A stretch of DNA of 64,000 nt from Burkholderiales bacterium RIFCSPHIGHO2_01_FULL_63_240. GTDB taxonomy: Bacteria; Pseudomonadota; Gammaproteobacteria; Burkholderiales; Burkholderiaceae_C. This document shows, piece after piece, positions 56,151 to 64,000 of the stretch. Numbering within the stretch: position 1 is the first letter of the stretch; each line of letters begins with the position of its first letter. A program made the translations under genes and the position numbers. The stretch is taken from assembly GCA_001770725.1 (NCBI GenBank), contig MERU01000001.1, forward strand, positions 1 through 64,000. The letters run 5' to 3'. The notes under the pieces are model-generated. The model was given only the letters and a program-made list of their open reading frames with translations, ran no database searches and was not told where the DNA came from.

Positions 56151-57638
56151 TCACTTCGAGCCTTCCGGCAGCTCGGCGACCAGCCGCAGCGAAACCGACA
56201 GTTCATCGAGCTGGTAATGCGGCCGCACGAAGGCGACGGCGCGGTACGAACCCGGACGACCAGGGACTTCGCTGACTTCGACACTGGCTTCACGCAGGGG
56301 TTTTTGGGCGCGGATCTCCTGGGAGGCATCCTGCGCATCCACCACGTACTGCATCAGCCAGTTGTGCAGGTAGCGCTCGACGTCCAGGGTGTTGGCGAAG
56401 CTGCCGACCTTGTCACGCATCATGGCCTTCATGTAGTGCGCAATGCGGCAGACCGCGAACATGTACTGGAGCTGAGCAGACAGGGTGGCGTTGGCGTTCG
56501 CGGCATCGCTGTCGTACTTGCGTGCTTTCTGGGCAGACTGCGCACCAAAGAAGGCGGCGTAGTCGGTGTTCTTGCAATGCACCAGGGGGATGAAGCCCAG
56601 GTCGCTGAGTTCCTTCTCGCGGCGATCGGTGATGGCCACCTCGGTGGGGCACTTCAGGGCCAGCTCGCCATCGTCGGTCTTGAAGGTGTGCGTCGGCAGG
56701 TCTTCGACCAGGCCGCCACCTTCCACGCCGCGGATGGCGGCGCACCAGCCGTAGTGCTCGAACGCATCGGTCAGGCGAGCGCCCATGGCGTAGGCGGTGT
56801 TCACCCACAGGTAGCGGCTGTGGTCGCTGCCATCGACTTCTTCGACAAAGTTGAAGCCTTCGGTGCTCGTGCCTTCCTTGGGGTCGTAAGGCAGGCGGCC
56901 CAGGAAGCGCGGCACGGTCAGGCCGACGTAGCGCGAGTCTTCCGATTCGCGGAAGGATTTCCACTTGGCATAGTCGACCGTGTCGAACACCTTGGCGAGG
57001 TCGCGGGGGCGCCCCAGCTCCGTGAACGATTCAAGACCGAAGAGCTCGGACGAAGCCGAAGAGATGAAGGGTGCATGGGCGGCGGCCGCCACATGCGACA
57101 TCTGTTCGACGAAGTACATGTCTTCGGCACCACGGCCGATTTCGTAGTCACCGATGAGGGCGCCAAAGGGCGCGCCACCGAAGGTGCCGAACTCTTCTTC
57201 GTAGACCTTCTTGAACAGCGCCGACTGGTCGAAGTCGATGGCGGTCTTGAAGTCCTTGACCATGTCCCTCTTGGTGGCGTTGAGCAGCTTGATCTTCAGG
57301 CGCTCACCGGTGGAGGTCTGCTTGCACAGGTAATGCAGGCCCGTCCAGGTGGACTCGAGCCTCTGGAACTCGGGGGCGTGCATCACGGCGCTGAGCTGCG
57401 TCGAGATGAGGCGGTCGATCTCGGCGATGCGCGCGTCGATGCTGGCCGAGAGGTTGTCGGAGATGGTGACCGTGCCAGCCATGACCTCGCGCACCAGCTC
57501 GCCGATGATGTCCTTGGCACGGGCGTGCTCGACATCGGTCTTGGCGACCTTGCTGCGCGCGACGATGTCGTCCAGCAGGCCGAGGCCTTCCGTGTTGGCC
57601 GCTTGCGGTTGACCTTGGGGTTGCAGTTGGGCGCTCAT
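56151..57638 (-). CDS. tssC: Type VI secretion sheath large subunit TssC
   Basis: 495-aa TssC (VipB/ImpC) protein, which assembles with TssB into the contractile sheath. Recognisable segments include LDDIVARSKVAKTDVEHARA near the N-terminus, FQRLESTWTGLHYLCKQTS, GDYEIGR, VPRFLGRLPYD and FAVCRIAHYMKAMMRDKVGS. The ATG at 57638 has the ribosome binding site AAGGAG, and only 4 bp separate it from the tssB stop. Confidence 0.96.
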   Translation of the reverse strand: MSAQLQPQGQPQAANTEGLGLLDDIVARSKVAKTDVEHARAKDIIGELVREVMAGTVTISDNLSASIDARIAEIDRLISTQLSAVMHAPEFQRLESTWTGLHYLCKQTSTGERLKIKLLNATKRDMVKDFKTAIDFDQSALFKKVYEEEFGTFGGAPFGALIGDYEIGRGAEDMYFVEQMSHVAAAAHAPFISSASSELFGLESFTELGRPRDLAKVFDTVDYAKWKSFRESEDSRYVGLTVPRFLGRLPYDPKEGTSTEGFNFVEEVDGSDHSRYLWVNTAYAMGARLTDAFEHYGWCAAIRGVEGGGLVEDLPTHTFKTDDGELALKCPTEVAITDRREKELSDLGFIPLVHCKNTDYAAFFGAQSAQKARKYDSDAANANATLSAQLQYMFAVCRIAHYMKAMMRDKVGSFANTLDVERYLHNWLMQYVVDAQDASQEIRAQKPLREASVEVSEVPGRPGSYRAVAFVRPHYQLDELSVSLRLVAELPEGSK

Positions 57639-57642
57639 GGGG

Positions 57643-58161
57643 TCACTCCTTGGCCTGGCCTTCGGCGGCCTCGGCTTCAATGCGCTGACGTTGTTCGGTG
57701 TTGCTCAGCACTTCGGCCAGCGCGTCTTCGAGCTTTTCGTTGCCAGCCAGCTTGTTGCGCAGGTCGGAGAGCTTGGTGCGGGCTTCCAGCAGCTTGCGCA
57801 GCGGATCGACCTGCTGCACCACCGACTCGGGGCGGAAGTCATCCATGCTGTCGAACTGCAGGTTGACGCCGAACTCGCCTTCACCGGCCAGCTTGTTGGG
57901 CACCCGGAAGCTGGCACGGGGCGCCATGCCCGCCATGACTTCGTCGAAGTTGTCCATGTCGACCTGCACGAAGGCGCGGTCCTTGAGCTTGGGCAGGGGC
58001 TTGTCCGGGTCAGGTTGACCGGTGAAGTCGCCCATCACGCCAACGACGAAGGGGATCTCCTTCTGCTCGATGGCATCGCCCACCTCGACGTCGTAAGTGA
58101 GTTGCACACGCGGGGGACGCACGCGACCGAGTCGCTGTTGAACACTGTCTTTCTTGGCCAT
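57643..58161 (-). CDS. tssB: Type VI secretion sheath small subunit TssB
   Basis: 172-aa TssB (VipA/ImpB) protein. The N-terminus SVQQRLGRVRPPRVQLTYDV and the motif IPFVVGVMGDFTGQPDPDKP are diagnostic, followed by FDSMDDFRPESVV and a C-terminal helix. It pairs with TssC to build the sheath. It starts 23 bp after the TPR lipoprotein gene. Confidence 0.96.
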   Translation of the reverse strand: MAKKDSVQQRLGRVRPPRVQLTYDVEVGDAIEQKEIPFVVGVMGDFTGQPDPDKPLPKLKDRAFVQVDMDNFDEVMAGMAPRASFRVPNKLAGEGEFGVNLQFDSMDDFRPESVVQQVDPLRKLLEARTKLSDLRNKLAGNEKLEDALAEVLSNTEQRQRIEAEAAEGQAKE

Positions 58162-58184
58162 GACCGGACTCCTTGAAGGTGGAT

Positions 58185-58949
58185 TTACTGCAATGCCCCA
58201 AAGGGGTTGTTCCGACCGGCGGCAGCCGGCGCGGGACGGGCCGCCGGAGCGGGCTTGGAAACGTTGGGCGGCACGGGGATGACGACCGGAGCCGCCGTGA
58301 CCGGGGGGGCGGCGCTCGTCGGACGAGCAGCGGCCGGGGCAACAGGTGCGGAGGACACGGCGCGAGGCGCGCCACGAGGCGCCGTGCGGACGTTGCCGCG
58401 CCGGGCTGCAGGCTCGGCAGGGGCAGGCCCTGCTGCGGTGGGGGCGACGAGGATGGGCTCGCCCAGCGCGTCGTGAATGATGCGGGCCACGCTTTCCGCT
58501 TCACTGCGGGTGGAGCCGGAGACCTCGTTGGCCTTGCGCAGTTGCTCCAGGGCCGAAGCACTCACACGCAGGCCGCTGACGGCCAGGATGCTTTGAGCGG
58601 TGAGGTCGTTGACATCGCGCTGCAACGCCTCTTGCGCCTGGGTGATGGCCGGCCCGTATTGACGGGCTTCGAAGTGGATCTGGGCCTTGCGCAACCAGGG
58701 CTGCTTGGCTGCGGGGTCGATGCGCGAGGCCTCGTCCAGCAACTGCAAGGCCTGATCGGTCTGCCCTTGCTTTTGGGCCTTGTCCGCCGCGCTCAGGCTT
58801 TCGTCCAGCCTCTCTTGAGCGAGGCGTTTCGCTGCCTGCGGGTCTTTCGACCCCATGTTCGCGCAACCCTGCAAGGTGGCCATGAAAGCCACGCAAACAC
58901 CTGTGAAAACCGCGGCGCGAAGCCGACGGCCTTGGCCCGTCCTGCTCAA
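58185..58949 (-). CDS. TPR-type lipoprotein associated with the T6SS
   Basis: 254-aa predicted lipoprotein and first gene of the minus-strand T6SS arm. A lipobox LQGC places the lipidated cysteine at about residue 29; residues 45-130 hold tetratricopeptide-like helices (ADKAQKQGQTDQALQLLDEA, QYGPAITQAQEALQRDV), and the last 90 residues are an Ala/Pro/Val-rich tail. Similar TPR lipoproteins precede tssB in Burkholderia-type clusters, where they seem to assist assembly. The start is uncertain: TTG 58949 is preferred because AGGGAGC lies upstream and it gives a normal signal peptide; the frame opens as far as 59081. Confidence 0.7.
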   Translation of the reverse strand: MSRTGQGRRLRAAVFTGVCVAFMATLQGCANMGSKDPQAAKRLAQERLDESLSAADKAQKQGQTDQALQLLDEASRIDPAAKQPWLRKAQIHFEARQYGPAITQAQEALQRDVNDLTAQSILAVSGLRVSASALEQLRKANEVSGSTRSEAESVARIIHDALGEPILVAPTAAGPAPAEPAARRGNVRTAPRGAPRAVSSAPVAPAAARPTSAAPPVTAAPVVIPVPPNVSKPAPAARPAPAAAGRNNPFGALQ

Positions 58950-59047
58950 TCTGATGCTCCCTGATTGGATGTGTGTTGCGACGCCGAACCATCGGGGGAT
59001 CGACTGCCGTTGCGGCGGATTAGAGCCGAATTCGCCAAGCCACCTGG

Positions 59048-59061
59048 CCCCCTTTCGGGGG
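59048..59061. repeat. CCCCC-TTTC-GGGGG hairpin between the T6SS arms
   Basis: A 5-bp GC stem with a 4-nt loop in the 265-bp divergent gap. There is no long T-tract on either strand, so it may be a regulatory structure in one of the leaders rather than a terminator. Confidence 0.35.
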
Positions 59062-59121
59062 TGATTTACAGACTCTTTCAACTGGTTTCATGTCGCCCTC
59101 CCCTCTGCTGGGGGGATGACC

Positions 59122-59150
59122 TTCAGAACCCCATTTCACGTCCGTACACT
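59122..59150 (+). promoter_or_regulatory. Putative promoter of tssJ-tssK-tssL
   Basis: TTCAGA (59122-59127) and TACACT (59145-59150) are separated by 17 bp and lie about 65 bp before the tssJ ATG. The -35 matches poorly. I found no clear sigma-54 GG/GC promoter in the gap. Confidence 0.35.
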
Positions 59151-59214
59151 GCACGCCGAAAAGCGGCGCAACCAGCGCACGCTCACGCAACAAAGATCAA
59201 CAGGGAAGGACCGC

Positions 59215-59925
59215 ATGCGCCATCTGCAGCGCACGCGTCGCCAATGTCCATCGTGGTTTCGCCGCGATGACAAGCGATCGCACATCACCCCGCCCATCGG
59301 CGCCTGCATCGGTTCTCTGGTGTTGGCACTGAGCGGGTGCGGCAGCACACCTTCTGCTGTCGAGGTCCCCGCCAACGCCAGCAGCGGCCTTGGTGGCTGG
59401 CTCGGAAAGGCGGGAGACAAGGCGCTCGAGCTGACAGGTTTGAAGAAGCCCGAACTGCCCGACAGCGCCCTGCCCGATCGCCGCATCACCTGGCGCCTGC
59501 ATGCCAGCCCGTCGCTCAACACGCTGCCCGATGGCCAGTCGCTGGCCTTGCTCGTTCGCATCTACCGGCTGCGCTCGCCCGACAGCTTCCTGCAGGCCCC
59601 GGCCGACACCTTTGGCGATGCCAACCGCGAAAAAGAGCTGCTGGGTGACGACCTGATCTCCGTGCGCGAGGTGCAGCTGGTGCCAGGTCAGCGTCACGAA
59701 GCCACCGACAAGCTGCCGCGGGACATCGGTCACGTGGGCATCGTGGCCCTCTTTCACCACCCCGCGGTCGGCCGCTGGCGTTACGCCTTCCCCACGGCCC
59801 CATCCGAGCTCACCGGCATCGACATCGGTGTGCACGCCTGTGCCATGACCGTGCACGGCGGCCAGCCCGTCGGTGTGTCGGGCGAACGCGTCCGCTCGGC
59901 GGCGGTCGCGTGTCCGGGCGCATGA
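59215..59925 (+). CDS. tssJ: Type VI secretion outer-membrane lipoprotein TssJ
   Basis: 236-aa lipoprotein that anchors the T6SS membrane complex in the outer membrane. The lipobox LSGC places the lipidated cysteine at C42 after a basic leader longer than usual. The mature domain has the TssJ transthyretin-like pattern: RITWRLHASPSLNTLPDGQS, LLVRIYRLRSPDSFLQA and, later, a long strand HVGIVALFHHPAVGRWRY. The ATG at 59215 has the ribosome binding site GGAAGGA; ATG 59116 is in frame but would move the signal peptide far from the N-terminus. First gene of the plus-strand arm. Confidence 0.88.
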   Translation: MRHLQRTRRQCPSWFRRDDKRSHITPPIGACIGSLVLALSGCGSTPSAVEVPANASSGLGGWLGKAGDKALELTGLKKPELPDSALPDRRITWRLHASPSLNTLPDGQSLALLVRIYRLRSPDSFLQAPADTFGDANREKELLGDDLISVREVQLVPGQRHEATDKLPRDIGHVGIVALFHHPAVGRWRYAFPTAPSELTGIDIGVHACAMTVHGGQPVGVSGERVRSAAVACPGA

Positions 59926-59958
59926 CATGACTCGCACCCCATCTCAAAAGGTACCCGC

Positions 59959-61314
59959 TTGATCCAGTCACCCAAAGTCCTGTGGGGCGAAGGCCTCTTC
60001 CTGCGGCCCCAGCACTTTCAGCAACAAGACGCTTACCACGAGTGGCGCCTGACGCAAGCCAGTCGCGCCCTGCACCCTCATGCCTGGGGCGTGCGCCACC
60101 TCAAGCTCGACGTGGACGCTTTGCAGACCGGCGTGCTGCGCGTGCTGGAATTGCAGGTCGTGATGCCCGACGGAGAGATGGTTCACGCGCCAGCAGAAGA
60201 CGAGCTGCCGCCGCCCGTGGTGCTGTCGTCGCTGCCGTCCGCACAGGAAGGCAGCACCGTGACCTTTCACCTGGCCACCGCTGCCCTGCGCAGCCAGGGC
60301 AGCAACATGGCCGCCACGCAGCAGGAAGCCGACACGGCGGTGCGTTACCACCGCGCACCGATGCAGGTGGCAGATCGCTACACCGACGCCGTCAGCGCCG
60401 AGCTGATGACGCTGCGCCGCTCGACGCGCCTGCTGCCCGACACCAGCGCCCGCGACCACCTCGTGAGCCTGCCTTTGTTGCGACTGCGTCGCGCGTCCAC
60501 GGGCGCCTTCGAGCTCGACGGCCGTTTCATGCCCCCCTCGCTGCACATCCACGCCTCGCCCATGCTGACCCTGCACCTGCGCCGACTGATGGACGCGCTG
60601 CAGGCCAAGGTTGACGCGCTGTATGGCATGCACCGAGAGCCCAGCAAACACGTCATCGAATTTCGCTCGGGCGACATCGCCTCGTTCTGGCTGCTGCACA
60701 CGGCCAGCACCGCACTGGCGGGCCTGACCCACCTCGCCCGCAACCCTGGCTTCCACCCCGAGCGCCTGTTCGAGCGCTTGCTGGAGCTGGCAGGATCGCT
60801 GATGACGTTCTCGCGCAGCTTCACGCTCGCCGACCTGCCCACCTACGACCACGCCCAACCCGGCCAGGCCTTCGTCAAGCTCGACCAGCTGATCCGCGAA
60901 CTGCTGGAGACGGTGATCTCGACGCGCAGCTTCGCCATCGCCCTGAACGAGGTCATCCCCTCCTTCCACCGGGGCCGCCTGGACTCCGAGCAGATCACCC
61001 CCGGCACTCAGTTCTACCTGGGCGTCAGCGCCTCCATGCCGCCAGCCGAGCTGGTGGACATCGTGCCTCAGCGCTTCAAGGTGGGTGCGCCGGACGACGT
61101 GGACAAGCTGGTGCTCTCGGCCATGCCAGGCGTGCGACTGACCCATGTGCCGCAGGTGCCTGCGGCGGTCCCGGTTCGACCCGGCAACTACTACTTCTCA
61201 CTGGAGCCTCGCGGCGCGCTGTACGAACGCATGCTGCAGGCCCAGTCGCTGACCCTCTACACCCCCTCCGGCATCCAGGACCTGAGCCTGGAGCTGGTGG
61301 CGATCAACGCCTGA
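59959..61314 (+). CDS. tssK: Type VI secretion baseplate protein TssK
   Basis: 451-aa TssK (VasE/ImpJ) protein, linking the baseplate to the membrane complex. The N-terminus VLWGEGLFLRPQHFQQQDAY is highly diagnostic, as are the SPMLTLHLRRLMDALQAKVD region and the end block YYFSLEPRG. It starts at a TTG (59959) preceded by AAAGG, with no nearby ATG that would keep the conserved N-terminus. Its stop lies 10 bp before tssL. Confidence 0.95.
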   Translation: MIQSPKVLWGEGLFLRPQHFQQQDAYHEWRLTQASRALHPHAWGVRHLKLDVDALQTGVLRVLELQVVMPDGEMVHAPAEDELPPPVVLSSLPSAQEGSTVTFHLATAALRSQGSNMAATQQEADTAVRYHRAPMQVADRYTDAVSAELMTLRRSTRLLPDTSARDHLVSLPLLRLRRASTGAFELDGRFMPPSLHIHASPMLTLHLRRLMDALQAKVDALYGMHREPSKHVIEFRSGDIASFWLLHTASTALAGLTHLARNPGFHPERLFERLLELAGSLMTFSRSFTLADLPTYDHAQPGQAFVKLDQLIRELLETVISTRSFAIALNEVIPSFHRGRLDSEQITPGTQFYLGVSASMPPAELVDIVPQRFKVGAPDDVDKLVLSAMPGVRLTHVPQVPAAVPVRPGNYYFSLEPRGALYERMLQAQSLTLYTPSGIQDLSLELVAINA

Positions 61315-61324
61315 GCCCCTTGCC

Positions 61325-62134
61325 ATGAGCGCCTCATCTCCGCCCCCCAGCCTGTTCGGCAGCAGCCAGCCTCCTCACGGCGAGTCGAAAGCGCAGGCCA
61401 TTGGCTCGAGCCAAGCTTTGCCAGCCGCAGCCTCCACGCGCCTGCTGGACCTGATGTACGACGGCTTCTACCTGCTCTTTCTGCTCAAGGGCAAGCACGC
61501 GCCGATGGACGCCGAGGTGTTTCGCGATCGCCTCAAGCAGTTCCTCACCCAGTTCGAGCGGGGCGCGGGCAAGCTGGGCGCTTCGGCCGACGACATCTAC
61601 GCCTGCAAGTACGCCTTCTGCGCGACCGTCGACGAGGCCGTGCTGATGTCGTCGTTCAAGGTGCGTGAAAGCTGGCAGCGGCTGCCGCTGCAGGTGCAGT
61701 TCTTCGGTGACCAGCTGGCGGGCGAGCAGTTCTTCCTCAAACTCGACGAATTCCGCCAGCAAGGTGCTTCGCGCCTGCAGGTGCTGGAGGTCTACCAGAT
61801 GTGCCTGCTGCTGGGTTTCCAGGGCAAGTACCTGATCGAGGGCAGCGAGAAACTGGGTTACCTCACGGCCCGCCTGGGCGACGAGATCGCCCGCATGCGG
61901 GGCAACGCGGCGGGCTTCGCGCCTCATTGGGCCGCCCCGGATCGCATCCGCCATCAACTCAGGCACCAGGTGCCGCTGTGGGCGATCGCATCCCTGTTCG
62001 GCTTGATGGCCACCCTGGCCTTCATCGGCTTGCGCTGGCAACTCTCCGAGCACACCCAAGCCACCCTGGGCGCGCATCACCACATCGTGCAACTGGCGCC
62101 GCAGTCGGCCCACATCACCATCACCCTGCCCTGA
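61325..62134 (+). CDS. tssL: Type VI secretion inner-membrane protein TssL (DotU/IcmH)
   Basis: 269-aa cytoplasmic-domain protein anchored by one C-terminal helix (WAIASLFGLMATLAFIGLRW, about 219-238). The DotU domain shows YACKYAFCATVDEAVL, WQRLPLQVQFFGDQLAGEQF and LGFQGKYL. It is a short TssL without a peptidoglycan-binding OmpA domain. tssM, its usual partner, is not next to it: the gene touches the convergent rarA with no spacer. Confidence 0.93.
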   Translation: MSASSPPPSLFGSSQPPHGESKAQAIGSSQALPAAASTRLLDLMYDGFYLLFLLKGKHAPMDAEVFRDRLKQFLTQFERGAGKLGASADDIYACKYAFCATVDEAVLMSSFKVRESWQRLPLQVQFFGDQLAGEQFFLKLDEFRQQGASRLQVLEVYQMCLLLGFQGKYLIEGSEKLGYLTARLGDEIARMRGNAAGFAPHWAAPDRIRHQLRHQVPLWAIASLFGLMATLAFIGLRWQLSEHTQATLGAHHHIVQLAPQSAHITITLP

Positions 62135-63553
62135 TCAGTCGGCGTCCGCCAGGCCTGAGGCATCGGCGCCTCCCTGGGGCTCCGCCGACGCGTCACGCGG
62201 TGCACGCGCATCACCGGCGAGTCGGCGCAACTGATTGACCCGCTCGCCGATCTTGATCTCCAGCCCGCGCGGCACAGGCTGATAGAAGGCCTGCTCTGCC
62301 ATGCCATCCGGGAAGTAGCGCTCGCCTGCCGCGATACCATCCGGTTCGTCGTGGGCATAGCGGTAGCCATCGCCATGACCGAGCTGCTTCATGAGCTTGG
62401 TCGGTGCGTTGCGCAGGTGCATGGGCACGGGGCGGGTGGTGTCCTGCTTGACCCAGGCACGAACCGCCTTGTAGGCCACGTAAGCCGCGTTGCTCTTGGG
62501 TGCGATGGCCAGGTAGATCACGCACTGCGCCAACGTCAGCTCGCCCTCCGGAGAACCCAGCCGCTCGTAGGTCTCGCTCGCATCGAGCGCCATGCGCAAG
62601 GCACGTGGGTCGGCCAGGCCGATGTCCTCGCTGGCCATGCGCACCAGGCGGCGGGCGATGTAGCGGGGGTCCACACCGCCATCGACCATGCGAACGAACC
62701 AATACAACGCAGCATCGGGATCAGAGCCCCGCACCGATTTGTGCAGGGCCGAGATGGTGTCGTAGAACTGGTCGCCACCCTTGTCGTAGCGACGCAGCTG
62801 TTCGCCCAGGGCGCGCTCCAGCTCGGGCTCGTCGAGCACCTCGCGCCCCTTGAGCATGCCGCACAGGGCCTCGTAGGTGTTGAGCAGGCGGCGCGCATCG
62901 CCATCGGCGTAGGCAATGAGGCGATCGCGCGCGGCCGGGGTCAGCGAAGGGCCGGACAAGGCCTCGCGCCCTTTGTCGAGCAGTCGCACCATGGCCTCGT
63001 GGTCCATGGCGCGAAGCACGTGCACGGTGGCGCGCGACAGCAGCGCGGCATTGACCTCGAAGGACGGGTTCTCGGTCGTGGCGCCGATGAAGGTGAACAG
63101 GCCCGACTCCACATGCGGCAGGAAAGCGTCCTGCTGGGCCTTGTTGAAACGGTGCACCTCGTCGACGAAGACGATGGTGCGGCGGCCGGTCCGCAAGGCA
63201 GCTTGCGCCTGCTCGACCGCCTCGCGGATGTCCTTGACCCCACCCAGCACGGCCGAGATCGCCAGGAACTGGGCATCGACCGTGCCCGCCATCAGCCGCG
63301 CCAGCGTGGTCTTGCCCACGCCGGGGGGGCCCCACAGGATCATGGAGTGCGGCTGCCCCGACTCGAATGCCACGCGCAGGGGCTGGCCTTCTCCGAGGAG
63401 GTGGTCCTGCCCGATCACATCGGCGAGCGAGCGGGGGCGCAGGCGCTCGGCCAGCGGGGCGTGGGGCGAAGGCTGGCCGCGCCCGTCCGACGCGTTTGCC
63501 AGCCCCGAAGGCGGCATGGGATCGGGAAAATCCAGGGACAGGGAATCTTGCAT
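62135..63553 (-). CDS. rarA: Replication-associated recombination protein A (MgsA/RarA)
   Basis: 472-aa AAA+ ATPase of the clamp-loader family that acts at stalled replication forks. The Walker A motif GPPGVGKT is at 75-82, Walker B with VDEVH at 129-133, sensor 1 is in FIGATTENPSFE, and the SSB/tetramerisation region is at the C-terminus (YRYAHDEPDG, ERYFPDGM, QAFYQPVPRGLE). The ATG at 63553 gives the usual length; the frame extends upstream to 63625 without similarity. A disordered N-terminal stretch of about 35 residues precedes PLAERLRPRSLADVIGQDHL. Confidence 0.94.
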   Translation of the reverse strand: MQDSLSLDFPDPMPPSGLANASDGRGQPSPHAPLAERLRPRSLADVIGQDHLLGEGQPLRVAFESGQPHSMILWGPPGVGKTTLARLMAGTVDAQFLAISAVLGGVKDIREAVEQAQAALRTGRRTIVFVDEVHRFNKAQQDAFLPHVESGLFTFIGATTENPSFEVNAALLSRATVHVLRAMDHEAMVRLLDKGREALSGPSLTPAARDRLIAYADGDARRLLNTYEALCGMLKGREVLDEPELERALGEQLRRYDKGGDQFYDTISALHKSVRGSDPDAALYWFVRMVDGGVDPRYIARRLVRMASEDIGLADPRALRMALDASETYERLGSPEGELTLAQCVIYLAIAPKSNAAYVAYKAVRAWVKQDTTRPVPMHLRNAPTKLMKQLGHGDGYRYAHDEPDGIAAGERYFPDGMAEQAFYQPVPRGLEIKIGERVNQLRRLAGDARAPRDASAEPQGGADASGLADAD

Positions 63554-63725
63554 GGAGAGATTGTCGCGCGTGCCCGGCCGCCCCGCCAAAAGCCAGAAAT
63601 GTGACGGTTTGATGAAGGTAAACACCGATTTGGCCCCGCCTCGTCAGGCGCATGCTTGATCCTCCCGGCGCTCGTTCAGGTCGGCTCCATCCGCCCCCGA
63701 AGAACGAACAAAGCTGAGGTGCCCC

Positions 63726-63860
63726 ATGCTGACCTTGACCCTGCTGGCCCTGGTGGCCGTTCCCGTCGCCATCGACCTGGCCCTGCGCGGCCGTCATCAG
63801 ACCATCGAGCTTTCCATGGCCCGCACGGCCGCGACGCTTGACAAATCGGCCTTGATGTAA
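63726..63860 (+). CDS. Possible small membrane or exported peptide, 44 aa
   Basis: A 44-codon open frame from ATG to TAA, preceded by GAGGTG 5 nt upstream, a plausible ribosome binding site. Its product starts with a hydrophobic segment (MLTLTLLALVAVPVAIDLAL) and continues RGRHQTIELSMARTAATLDK before SALM. It matches nothing I recognise. Third-position G/C is high, as in real genes here, but so is the background. Treat it as a candidate only. Confidence 0.35.
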   Translation: MLTLTLLALVAVPVAIDLALRGRHQTIELSMARTAATLDKSALM

Positions 63861-64000
63861 GAGACTCTGCGACTTGCCAATACCGGGGAAACCCCAGGAG
63901 CCCAACAGGGCACCACCGGTTCCCCGCTTGGCATTTCGTTCATCCCCTCTGACCTCTTTCAAGCCAGTTGGCTTGCGCTGCCCGCGCAACACAGCCAACT
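63861..64000. other. Structured non-coding stretch at the right edge
   Basis: No gene is seen. An imperfect long inverted repeat pairs TGCCAA (63875-63880) with TTGGCA (63928-63933) and CGGGGAA (63884-63890) with TTCCCCG (63920-63926). A second perfect hairpin, CAAGCCA/TGGCTTG, occupies 63960-63975. TTGACA at 63838-63843 is a good -35, but GAGACT 17 bp later is a poor -10. It could be the leader of a gene beyond the window or a small RNA. Confidence 0.35.

Overview
The window is GC-rich (roughly two thirds G+C), gene-dense bacterial chromosome with short operons and many 4-bp start/stop overlaps. The gene set and order (ubiJ-ubiB, FmdB-like/DUF502/aspS/nudB/clsB, zapA followed by 6S RNA, 2,4-dienoyl-CoA reductase with a PadR regulator, a type VI secretion cluster next to rarA) point to a betaproteobacterium of the order Burkholderiales, probably near Leptothrix, Rubrivivax or Aquabacterium. 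This is inferred from family resemblance, not from a search. I see no tRNA, rRNA, insertion sequence, prophage or CRISPR array.

Layout. 1-3.9 kb (minus strand): end of an exopolysaccharide locus with ManC (cut by the window edge), GalE, an EpsL-like outer-membrane barrel and a WcaJ-type initiating glycosyltransferase. 4.1-13.9 kb (plus strand): housekeeping genes ubiJ, ubiB, a sodium:solute symporter, an FmdB-like zinc ribbon, a DUF502 membrane protein, aspS, nudB, an endonuclease/exonuclease/phosphatase-family protein and clsB. 13.9-34.5 kb (minus strand): a 17-gene cobalamin operon behind one textbook cobalamin riboswitch. 34.5-35.4 kb (plus strand): a ZapB-like coiled-coil gene, zapA and 6S RNA with a terminator. 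35.5-48.6 kb: a PAS/GGDEF protein with an altered signature, a 3-hydroxyacid dehydrogenase, a cytochrome P450 divergent from an AraC regulator, a dienoyl-CoA metabolism operon divergent from its likely PadR repressor, a pair of membrane diguanylate cyclases, and two paralogous single-pass membrane proteins of unknown function. 48.8-62.1 kb: a small oxidoreductase-like protein, then a type VI secretion cluster in two divergent arms (TPR lipoprotein-tssB-tssC-hcp-tssE-tssF-tssG-tssH on minus; tssJ-tssK-tssL on plus). 62.1-64 kb: rarA, a possible 44-residue membrane peptide gene and a structured non-coding stretch.

How the genes work together. The cobalamin operon combines outer-membrane uptake (two TonB-dependent receptors), periplasmic capture and inner-membrane import (BtuF, BtuC, BtuD), corrin side-chain amidation (CobB, CobQ), adenosylation (CobO), aminopropanol arm assembly (CobD, CbiB) and nucleotide loop assembly (CobU, CobT, CobS, CobC). 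No corrin-ring gene is present, so in this window it is an uptake, repair and late-assembly pathway. Embedded in it is the most interesting feature: a CobN-type chelatase large subunit that looks exported (signal peptide plus C-terminal membrane anchor), translationally overlapped with an ExbB/TolQ-like proton-channel protein and a DUF2149 (ExbD-like) protein, and without the usual CobS/CobT AAA+ partner subunits. This looks like a chelatase energised by the proton gradient and acting in the cell envelope.

Other regulatory signals read from the sequence: twin 16-bp palindromes between fadH and padR; a perfect 12-bp inverted repeat carrying opposed -10 elements between the riboswitch and zapA operons; an intrinsic terminator between hcp and tssE; and several promoters whose -10 lies 6-7 nt before the start codon, suggesting leaderless transcripts.
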